Made by a program: the position numbers and the translations under genes. From Candidatus Hodarchaeota archaeon (GTDB lineage Archaea > Asgardarchaeota > Heimdallarchaeia > Hodarchaeales > Hodarchaeaceae), in the NCBI GenBank assembly GCA_016840285.1, contig JAEOSR010000158.1, positions 1-56,055 of the forward strand: 56,055 bases of DNA, given 5' to 3'. Position 1 is the first letter of the stretch. Each line of letters begins with the position of its first letter. Shown piece after piece: positions 36,618 through 43,723 of the stretch. The notes beneath the pieces were generated by a model. The model was given only the letters and a program-made list of their open reading frames with translations, did no database searches and had not been told where the DNA came from.

Positions 36618-37604
36618 TTGGCAACAAATGGAGAACCAATTATTGAAGTGAACAATTTATACAAATTCTTCCCTGTTAAAGAAGGAATAATACGTCAAAC
36701 TGTTAAAGGAAATATTCATGCTGTAGATAACATTTCTTTTAAGGTTTACAAAGGAGAGACCTTGGGTTTAGTTGGTGAGAGTGGTTGTGGTAAAACAACT
36801 ACTGCTAGAATGCTGTTAAGGCTTACTGTACCAACTGAAGGAACGATTTGGATTAATGGGATTGAAATCTCTAAAATTAAGAAAAGAGATATGCATACAT
36901 TTCGTAAATCAATACAAATGGTGTTCCAGGATCCCTACTCTTCCTTAAATCCTAGAATGACGGTATATGATATAATATCTGAGGGTATAAATATCTATAA
37001 CCTTGCGGGAAGTAAGAGTGAGACTGAAGAAAGAGTTATGGAATTAATGGATTTAGTAGGGCTAGCCCCATTTCACATTTATAGATATCCTCATGAATTT
37101 AGCGGGGGGCAAAGACAAAGAATTGGTATTGCCCGATCCCTTTCTGTTAGTCCTGATATAATTGTGGCTGATGAGCCTGTTTCAGCCCTTGATGTTTCAA
37201 TACGGGCTCAAATATTAAATCTTCTTGACGATCTTCAAGATGAACTAGGTTTAACATATATTATTGTTGCACATGATCTCTCTGTCATACGACATGTATC
37301 TGATCGGGTTGCAGTAATGTACGTTGGAAAACTTGTCGAAATTGCAGAAACAAACGAGTTGTTTGCCCAACCAATGCATCCTTATACTGAAGCGCTTATG
37401 TCTGCTGTACCAATTCCAGATCCCAAGATTCGAGACGAACGAAAACGAATCCTTTTACATGGAGACGCTGCAACCCCATTTAATCCTAAACGAGGTTGTC
37501 GATTTAGAGAAAGGTGTGCATATGCTAAGAAAAAGTGCGAAGAAGATCCACATTTAGAAGAAAAAACACCTGGACATTTCGTTTCATGTTGGTTCCCAAA
37601 ATAA
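36618..37604 (+). CDS. Opp/Dpp ABC ATPase, F subunit
   Basis: An ATPase of about 328 residues paired with the D subunit. The in-frame ATG at 36579 would overlap the D gene and adds unrelated residues; TTG 36618 (MATNGEPIIEV), 8 nt after a GAGG site, or GTG 36603 overlapping the upstream TGA are better. Walker A GESGCGKTT, VFQDPYSSLNP, signature SGGQRQR, Walker B IIVADEP, D-loop ALD and switch VAHD are intact. The C-terminal Cys cluster GCRFRERCAYAKKKC...C is present. Last gene of the operon. Confidence 0.92.
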   Translation: MATNGEPIIEVNNLYKFFPVKEGIIRQTVKGNIHAVDNISFKVYKGETLGLVGESGCGKTTTARMLLRLTVPTEGTIWINGIEISKIKKRDMHTFRKSIQMVFQDPYSSLNPRMTVYDIISEGINIYNLAGSKSETEERVMELMDLVGLAPFHIYRYPHEFSGGQRQRIGIARSLSVSPDIIVADEPVSALDVSIRAQILNLLDDLQDELGLTYIIVAHDLSVIRHVSDRVAVMYVGKLVEIAETNELFAQPMHPYTEALMSAVPIPDPKIRDERKRILLHGDAATPFNPKRGCRFRERCAYAKKKCEEDPHLEEKTPGHFVSCWFPK

Positions 37605-37680
37605 TTTTATCTTGGGATAGGGTTCTTCTATTAATAAGATAAAAAAAGCAGAAAAGTCAAAAAGATTGGAATGAGGAAGG

Positions 37681-38130
37681 ATGCGATCGAATAAGTCCAC
37701 ACAGGGGTTTATTAAGTATTTAGAGGAAAATTCTCAATTATTATTAGCTGTAATAGCAACCCTTCTATTATTTCTAAGTAATTTCATCTTTACCCAGTAT
37801 TTCGGTTTTTACATGACATTAATCATAATAATCATTCTTACAGAGGTGGTAATTGGTTCCATTTTTCTTTTATTTAATACTACTTCTTTAATTCTCGCAT
37901 TGGTTTTGCAAGAAGGATTATCCCCTATCGAAAAGCAATGGGTACAGCAAAAAACTCGTAAAAATTTAGGCATCATTCTAATATGGTTGATATTTTCCAT
38001 CATAACCTTCATCATTATCGCGCCAAACTTCGGTATAATCGCTGGATTATATCTACTTGCATTGATTTTTATCTTCAAACTCGCAGGAACAGAGGAAAAT
38101 CCTTTTCTTGAAAAAAGGTATGAAATTTAA
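37681..38130 (+). CDS. Small four-helix membrane protein, unknown
   Basis: A 149-residue protein with four predicted helices (about 18-40, 43-68, 93-114, 117-134) and a polar loop GLSPIEKQWVQQKTRKN between helices 2 and 3. AGGAAGG precedes the ATG. No family is recognised. It is 76 nt after the importer operon and could be an appended gene or have its own promoter. Confidence 0.6.
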   Translation: MRSNKSTQGFIKYLEENSQLLLAVIATLLLFLSNFIFTQYFGFYMTLIIIIILTEVVIGSIFLLFNTTSLILALVLQEGLSPIEKQWVQQKTRKNLGIILIWLIFSIITFIIIAPNFGIIAGLYLLALIFIFKLAGTEENPFLEKRYEI

Positions 38131-38245
38131 CAAAAAATCACTTTTATTTGCAAAATTTGATTTTTCAATACTTAACTATCTTTAAGAGATTAATGCAATT
38201 TAATTTCAGTTTTCGATATATTTAAGTGAGGATTGAAAGAATATA

Positions 38246-38587
38246 ATGCTTAATATGCCCTTTTCACATAATGTTCAGAAATCGAAATCAAGCCTAATGA
38301 CTCCTTCTACAAAAACAGTTCTTAATATACTGAGTTCAGGTGAACCTATGACCGCTGCAGAACTCAAAGAACGATCGGGATACTCTATTCGTACTGTTTA
38401 TTATTCATTAAAGCCATTACTTGAACAAGGATTGGTACACAAGAAAATAAACCTGATGAACTTACAAACTACTGAATATCAAATAGCAGCACTGACTAGA
38501 GCTTCAACACAAAAAGAAACAGCAACAGCTAGAATGAATACTGAAAAATTAAAATCATCACTAGCTAAAGTACAAGAATTCAAATAA
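38246..38587 (+). CDS. Winged helix-turn-helix transcription regulator
   Basis: A 113-residue DNA-binding protein. Residues about 20-85 form a winged helix: STKTVLNILSSGEPM, MTAAELKERSG, then recognition helix SIRTVYYSLKPLLEQG and the wing LVHKKINLMNLQTTEYQI, as in MarR/TrmB-like and other archaeal wHTH proteins. A basic C-terminal helix follows. Effector and target are unknown. The true start may be ATG 38297 (MTPSTKTV). It stands between two small membrane-protein genes, downstream of the importer operon it might regulate. Confidence 0.7.
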   Translation: MLNMPFSHNVQKSKSSLMTPSTKTVLNILSSGEPMTAAELKERSGYSIRTVYYSLKPLLEQGLVHKKINLMNLQTTEYQIAALTRASTQKETATARMNTEKLKSSLAKVQEFK

Positions 38588-38706
38588 TTCTCCGTTAGAT
38601 GAAGCTTTTACAATCCTCTCGTAATTAAACAATTTTTTTCTCTCTATCCTAACTGTCTTCATGTTTTTTCTCTAGAAAAATATATGATTTCAATGGAAAC
38701 GACATA

Positions 38707-39063
38707 ATGGAACTTCATTCCCAACGTAATCCTAAAAAAGAGATTACACTGAAAATTGGTCTTGGATTTATAATTGCATTCGTACTTGTTGTGATTTATA
38801 TTATATTTACTGGAGAAACTATTTCCTTTGAACTATTAGGAATGTTTTTTTTCTTTATAGGAGGAATTTTTTTCATCATTGGAGGTACAAGAGATTTTTT
38901 TGAATCGATTATAATTTCAAGATTAAGAGGGAAGCAAACAAATTCCATCCTTAAATCTACCAATACTGAATATTTGTATGGGTTTGGAAAGCCAGGTGAA
39001 GACATAATAGCTGGCATTACTCTTATATTTTTGTCATTAATGTGCTGGATGATTATCATATAA
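38707..39063 (+). CDS. Small membrane protein, unknown
   Basis: A 118-residue protein with helices at about 16-36, 43-62 and 98-117. The short cytoplasmic segment GGTRDFFESIIISRLRGKQ and an acidic GFGKPGEDI turn separate them. No recognised family. Convergent with the tail-anchored protein gene 7 nt away. Confidence 0.55.
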   Translation: MELHSQRNPKKEITLKIGLGFIIAFVLVVIYIIFTGETISFELLGMFFFFIGGIFFIIGGTRDFFESIIISRLRGKQTNSILKSTNTEYLYGFGKPGEDIIAGITLIFLSLMCWMIII

Positions 39064-39070
39064 GTTTTGG

Positions 39071-39799
39071 TTAAAAAAAAAGTACTATTATGATCCAACC
39101 AATGATTGTGATTCCAATTCCCCCTAAACAAAGCAATAAAATATCAGATGCAGGGATTCGAAATTCGTCCTGAGTGAGTATAACATTCTTCATTTGTTCC
39201 AGAAAGGTTTTAATGGCGTCTACTTCATCCTGATCTAAATCATTAATGATATAAAGCCGTTTTTCTTCGTCAAAGAAGAAAGTAGAGTAAATTTCGCCGT
39301 TCTTTACTATTTCTACCTTTTTTATTACGCTATGAGGAATATCCCAACCTTTAATCGCAGGGGGAAGGCTACCTCCATGCTTTCTTTCCAATCCACGTTT
39401 TTGTTCCAGTTCTCGTGAAACCATACTCGCTACAAGTGATTTTCGCACTTCAGTTCCAAAAAGAATAGCTCTCTTACTTGTCCAAACAATTGTACTTTCA
39501 CTAAGTTTATTATTCTCATATAAAGTAAATTTTCTATCAAAAATGAGAAATATATCCTCAGAATTAGAAATAGATGGATCTTCTAGACCATTCCATTCAT
39601 AATTCGTCTCTTGATTTGAAAGCCGGGATATATTTTCATAATTATCATTTGATAGTTCCCTCTTAATTTTTGAACTTTCTAAGCTAAAGTCCTTTGACAT
39701 TCTCTTTTTCGATCCTTTGAAGAAATAGGCCTTAACCAAGCTTAGTATCGTATTCATACGCCTTAAAAGGTGAGAAAATTTGAATTGAATAGAGATCAA
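39071..39799 (-). CDS. Tail-anchored cytoplasmic protein with a possible PH-like domain
   Basis: A 242-residue protein. ATG 39757 may be the true start. Residues about 75-205 contain a run of strands followed by a C-terminal helix (EDIFLIFDRKFTLYENN, IVWTSKRAILFG, VIKKVEIVKNG, STFFFDEEKRLYIIND, then DEVDAIKTFLEQM), which is how bacterial PH-like or GRAM-like lipid-binding domains read; this is a fold guess. A single C-terminal membrane helix (about 218-239) with almost no residues after it makes it tail-anchored facing the cytoplasm. Function unknown. Confidence 0.6.
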   Translation of the reverse strand: MISIQFKFSHLLRRMNTILSLVKAYFFKGSKKRMSKDFSLESSKIKRELSNDNYENISRLSNQETNYEWNGLEDPSISNSEDIFLIFDRKFTLYENNKLSESTIVWTSKRAILFGTEVRKSLVASMVSRELEQKRGLERKHGGSLPPAIKGWDIPHSVIKKVEIVKNGEIYSTFFFDEEKRLYIINDLDQDEVDAIKTFLEQMKNVILTQDEFRIPASDILLLCLGGIGITIIGWIIIVLFF

Positions 39800-39832
39800 A
39801 AAGGAAAAAAGAAGAAAAAGGGAAAAAAGGAT
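39798..39832 (-). terminator. Pyrimidine-rich terminator after the 39863-40810 gene
   Basis: On the minus strand the sequence is a series of T-runs (CCTTTTTTCCC, TTTTTCTTCTTTTTTCC) beginning about 30 nt after the stop codon, a typical archaeal terminator that also precedes the next gene on that strand. Confidence 0.5.
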
Positions 39833-39862
39833 GTTTTTAACACTTAATGGAGGTTAAAAACT

Positions 39863-40810
39863 TCATTTCTTTCTGCGACGAGACACTATTGCTGCCAAAA
39901 TAACGAAACTTGTGGTAACTATTGCAATCTCAAATCCAGGTGCTGCTGCAGGCCAATTTCCAGTCAACTCAGTCGATAATGAGATCTCAAGTGTTTTTAG
40001 CCCATTAGTAAGACCTGTAGCGTTATTTGCAATCACTGGGTACTTGATATAGGAGTATGTCGAATTTGGTGTTGTCTGTGGATAAGTTGAAGGATAATCA
40101 ATAGTTTTGATGAGCCCCTGTTTTGCATCAATTGTGAGATCAAACGCAAAATGTAATTGTTGACCAGCATATCCCGCTGGTTTACCTGGTGGATCACCTG
40201 GCATTTCTGTGCCATTAGGCCACATAGCGTATTGTACAGTGGTTATCCATGCATTTACTTCATCACCATCTTCCGCATTTTCTCCAATTACCTCTAATTC
40301 AGCTGTTTCTTTTTCTACATTGAGGTTCCAGACGTCTTCGGACATAGAGGACAGTGGTAGGGGGTAACTATTATGCCAGTATCCTTCCATGAGCTTGATC
40401 CCAGAGTCTACATCACCGGAATAATGCAGATATACTGGAAGAACAAGACCCATTAGTGCCTTAGATTCGTTTTCATCAGCTTTTGTGTCTCCAACAGTAA
40501 CCTCGATTTCACTCCAGTTATAGAAGGGGATGCCAGTACTAGGTGTATCTTTGGTGATCTCGATCAATGTTTTATTAAATTCCTTCCATTCAAATTTAAT
40601 TGTATCATCCTTGGTTAATGTCATACCTAAGTAAGGCCATTCCCACGAAGAAGACCCATTTTCATCCTCTAGTGCATCGATAGTCCATTCGAAAATTGCC
40701 CCAGTTTCGTTTGCTGGTCCCCACGATAGAGAAATATCCGCAGAAACTGTGCTAACACAAGAGAGTGCAATGGTGAGAAGAAGAATTGTAAAAATATATC
40801 TTTTCTTCAT
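39863..40810 (-). CDS. Secreted surface protein with PGFE-type C-terminal anchor, unknown
   Basis: A 315-residue exported protein. The signal peptide is about 1-24. The mature part is Trp/Glu-rich with repeated beta strands and no recognised domain. The C-terminus APGFEI, a membrane helix (about 291-309) and SRRRKK matches the anchor of the neighbouring SBP, pointing to a common sorting signal. It lies between the SBP gene and the tail-anchored protein, all on the minus strand, each with its own terminator. Confidence 0.65.
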   Translation of the reverse strand: MKKRYIFTILLLTIALSCVSTVSADISLSWGPANETGAIFEWTIDALEDENGSSSWEWPYLGMTLTKDDTIKFEWKEFNKTLIEITKDTPSTGIPFYNWSEIEVTVGDTKADENESKALMGLVLPVYLHYSGDVDSGIKLMEGYWHNSYPLPLSSMSEDVWNLNVEKETAELEVIGENAEDGDEVNAWITTVQYAMWPNGTEMPGDPPGKPAGYAGQQLHFAFDLTIDAKQGLIKTIDYPSTYPQTTPNSTYSYIKYPVIANNATGLTNGLKTLEISLSTELTGNWPAAAPGFEIAIVTTSFVILAAIVSRRRKK

Positions 40811-40846
40811 TTTTCTTTATTCTCCAACACTATTTTTTACTCATAA

Positions 40847-40890
40847 AGGATCAAAAGTTACTTTTAAAAGATAATTATACATTTGATCCT
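40847..40890. promoter_or_regulatory. Inverted repeat AGGATCAAA-N26-TTTGATCCT flanking a TATA-like segment
   Basis: A perfect 9-bp inverted repeat encloses CTTTTAAAAG and a minus-strand GTATAATTATC element, 37-80 nt upstream of the surface-protein start at 40810. The position suits a paired operator or looped repressor site; no regulator can be named. Confidence 0.4.
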
Positions 40891-41070
40891 CAACTTGCCT
40901 TTTAGTTTATCTCTTTCTTTTAACCTTTCCTCTTGATGAAGACTTTTGTTAGTAACTCTAAAGTTGTGCTACTTAATAATCTTAAAACTTAGGAAGGAGG
41001 ATCAGTTGAAGGTTTTTTTCCCATATATCAACCTAAATCAAAAAGTTAGGATATGTACCTCCCTAAAAAC

Positions 41071-41140
41071 AAGCTCTATATAATTACTACTCGAGTTATA
41101 GAGCTTTTACTATCTCTAAGCTAAAAAAGAAAAAAGGGGG
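41071..41140 (-). terminator. Terminator of the SBP gene: pyrimidine tract and hairpin
   Basis: Reading leftward from the stop at 41171, the minus strand first gives CCCCCTTTTTTCTTTTTTAG (about 41121-41140), then AAGCTCTATA and its exact complement TATAGAGCTT (41097-41106 and 41071-41080) with a 16-nt loop, followed by GTTTTTAGG. T-tract plus hairpin plus T-run is an unusually bacterial-looking arrangement. Confidence 0.5.
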
Positions 41141-41170
41141 AAGGAAAAGGAATTTCCCTGTGTTTGAACC

Positions 41171-43294
41171 TTAGTGGTTTCTTTTACGGAGATAAGCTGC
41201 TACACCAACGCACGCTATAAGTCCAATGATGATTTCGAAACCTGGGGCTGCCCCTTCTGCTGCAAGAGCGTCTCGGAAGGGTTGTACTTCATATCCTTCG
41301 GTTTCAAACCAATCAAGAGCCAACTCTAGATCGTATGAGTCATAAGCTGTGGTTTCGTCAGCTTCAGGTTTTGATCCATCAGTAGCCGTTATTGTTTTCT
41401 TGTACTCTAACATTTCTGCTTGAGACGCTGCACCCCAATTTGTTATTGGTACAGCTGTATAACCAGGCACACCTTGACCAGCGAGTAGGTATTCAACGAT
41501 GTCCTCACGGGGAATCGCGTGAGAAATACCGTGACGAACTCCTTTCTTCTGAAATTGATGAACACCATCAGCATCCTCATATTTAGGATTGAAATAAAGG
41601 CATTGCCAGCCAGATTCGGTACTAAGGGCTGCAGTTATCTTTTCGTGGTCTTGTAGCTCACCAAGAATAGGTGCCATGGTGAATTGTGGATCAATTAAGT
41701 TCACACTGCCTTCTTTACAGTTAGCAACAATGCTGTTCATATCACCTTCAACCATGGTGTATTCGTCAGGCATGTCATCTAACACACCATCTGCGACGAG
41801 GTAATGTTTGAGAGTTGCATCTTCAACCCATTTATCGCCATCCCACTTGATTCCGTCAAACTTCTTTAACGTTACGACCTTACTTGTGGAATCACGATTA
41901 TAGAAGACCAATGATCCACAACCGATAGGCCCTTTGTAACCACCTTCGTCAGCTGGGTTTGCTGTGTTCATTGAGTGTTGGATCCAATCCCTTGGCTGAA
42001 CCTGCCACTGACTTACATCAAAATCACCAGCAGCATCGAATCCGTGATCATCTGGGTCTCCTAAGATATGTTCGGGTTTAACAGATATCCCTAGATCGGC
42101 AAGGACAAAAGGAGCGTAAATGGCTTGGAGATTGAACACAATTTTATCGGCGAAACCAGCAGTTTCTGTCACTGTGAAAGAGTAATTTCCATGTTTATTC
42201 GCTTTATCATCTGTACCGAATTCCGTTTTTAGAGTTGAGTATGATGATGATCCTGCATCTGGTTGAAGTTCCGCTTGGAAGCCGAATGCGACATCCCAGG
42301 CATCTACTTTATGGCCATCATGCCAATAGACATCATCTCTAATGGTAACGGTATATACAGTACCACTTGCATCGTAGGTTCCCATTTCTTCAGCAATTCG
42401 GGGATAACGCTCAAGATATCCAGTCGTGCCATAAACATCGTGGTAATGTTCATCCATCCAGGCTTCACGATCAACATCGGTAGGAATAATCATTTCACTG
42501 GATGGTGTGTTACCAACGAGTCCATCTTGAACTGGGCCAGAGCAATATTGATCGTAAACAGACTTCCCGAGGAAATCATAGAATCTGGTACCAGAATCAG
42601 AAGTTCCAAGAACCACTTTCCCAGCAGTACCAGTATAATCTTCTGTGAGCCATTGATCTTCAGCCGAGGTAAAAGGGTATCCAGTGGGATCGTATCCATA
42701 CAGGCCTAACGAAACAGCGTGAACTTCAGATTGAACCAAGACGTAAGTTTGAGGCATGGCATCATAATGGACTTTCTGCCAATCAATAAGCTGTTTTTTA
42801 GCTTCAGCGAGATCTAACTCTTTGTTAAGAGCATCGATTAAATTAGATCCTTCCTCAGCTCTATAATCGTTATACTTCTCGCTTCGATTGCTCCACATCG
42901 CTACATTATATCCAAATGGAGGAACTGCGTCATTATGATATATGCCAAGCATACTATTTCCAGGATGGCTCGCAGGGGTACCTATTGACATACCCATGCA
43001 GCACATATCATATCCGCCTTCCGAATAGGTTCCAGCCTCATCATAATAACAACGAGGCCCCATCGCGGACCATGCAACGAGGTCTAAATCTACATCTACT
43101 CCAATTTTAGCAAATTCTGTTTCTAGTAACTGAGCATATTGCATCCTAACTGGGTTATTAGTAGGGGCAAGTAGGTGACAACTGAAGAAAGGTTCTAACT
43201 CATCTTGAGCTGTAACCATGGTAGCTACGTTACTCAGAAAGGCAAAAACTAAAAAGAGAGTAAATATCTTAAAAAGTGTTTTTTTACTTTTCAT
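41171..43294 (-). CDS. Family 5 (Opp/Dpp) substrate-binding protein, apparently circularly permuted, membrane-anchored
   Basis: A 707-residue extracellular solute-binding protein. Signal peptide about 5-29. Residues 36-205 (LLAPTNNPVRMQYAQLLETEFAKIGV..., NVAMWSNRSE, EAKKQLIDWQKVHYDAMPQTYVLV) match the segment that normally ends DppA/OppA. The segment that normally begins the protein follows (222-345: VVLGTSDSGTRFYD, YTVTIRDDVYWHDGHKVDAWDV), then the middle (KGVRHGISHAIPREDIVEYLL, 583-604). It ends at YDLELALDWFETEGY, where ordinary family members continue into the C-lobe. Thus the C-terminal piece has moved to the front. The C-terminus is APGFEI, a helix (about 688-702) and RKRNH. It lacks adjacent permease genes; the B-C-D-F operon 3.5 kb upstream also lacks an SBP, so they may pair. 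Confidence 0.88.
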   Translation of the reverse strand: MKSKKTLFKIFTLFLVFAFLSNVATMVTAQDELEPFFSCHLLAPTNNPVRMQYAQLLETEFAKIGVDVDLDLVAWSAMGPRCYYDEAGTYSEGGYDMCCMGMSIGTPASHPGNSMLGIYHNDAVPPFGYNVAMWSNRSEKYNDYRAEEGSNLIDALNKELDLAEAKKQLIDWQKVHYDAMPQTYVLVQSEVHAVSLGLYGYDPTGYPFTSAEDQWLTEDYTGTAGKVVLGTSDSGTRFYDFLGKSVYDQYCSGPVQDGLVGNTPSSEMIIPTDVDREAWMDEHYHDVYGTTGYLERYPRIAEEMGTYDASGTVYTVTIRDDVYWHDGHKVDAWDVAFGFQAELQPDAGSSSYSTLKTEFGTDDKANKHGNYSFTVTETAGFADKIVFNLQAIYAPFVLADLGISVKPEHILGDPDDHGFDAAGDFDVSQWQVQPRDWIQHSMNTANPADEGGYKGPIGCGSLVFYNRDSTSKVVTLKKFDGIKWDGDKWVEDATLKHYLVADGVLDDMPDEYTMVEGDMNSIVANCKEGSVNLIDPQFTMAPILGELQDHEKITAALSTESGWQCLYFNPKYEDADGVHQFQKKGVRHGISHAIPREDIVEYLLAGQGVPGYTAVPITNWGAASQAEMLEYKKTITATDGSKPEADETTAYDSYDLELALDWFETEGYEVQPFRDALAAEGAAPGFEIIIGLIACVGVAAYLRKRNH

Positions 43295-43723
43295 AATGAT
43301 TCCTTCAAAATGAAACCAGTTATAATAGGAAACCTTAACCTCAAAATCGAGAGATTTTTATTGTATCCTACAAGTTCAATGAAAAACATCTTCGTATTTT
43401 TAAGTCTTTTGAGGAATGCACCTTTAATTCTTCATTTAACGCCTAAGAATAATGAGAAGAAATGAAAAAAAAAACATATGGATCCTTATTTAGAATTTAA
43501 CCCCTTTTTTTCAAATATTTTTAACTCTTCTTTCTATTAAAAGTTGGAGTTTCACCTCTAGCTTCTTTAGGCCAGAACAATAACACTTTAGAAAGGGTAC
43601 CGTACTCCCCTGTGAATCTTTTCGTAGTGTGTTTATTTCTGTTTTTTTGCATTAACCTAAAGAATCAATAATTAAACTTTGACAGATTGAAACATCATGT
43701 TTAGTCCTTGAGAGTGACTCAAT
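43295..43723. other. Divergent intergenic region between the SBP and the FtsX-type permease
   Basis: About 430 nt, AT-rich. The left end contains the GAAGGAATC ribosome-binding site and a TATA-like AATAAAAATC (minus strand, about 43353-43364) for the SBP. The middle contains CCCCTTTTTTT near 43501. I see no gene, tRNA or clear operator. Confidence 0.5.

Larger units (their letters stand above)
40811..41170. other. Intergenic region with two inverted repeats
   Basis: About 360 nt. It holds the upstream region of the 39863-40810 gene, including a 9-bp inverted repeat (40847-40855 and 40882-40890) around an AT-rich TATA-like segment, and the 3' region of the SBP gene with pyrimidine tracts and a 10-bp stem hairpin (41071-41106). 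I see no coding region. Confidence 0.6.

Noticed and set aside
41171..43294. Frameshift or two adjacent genes as explanation for the odd SBP order
   Set aside because: The frame is continuous over 707 codons with one signal peptide and one anchor, so a permuted single gene fits better.
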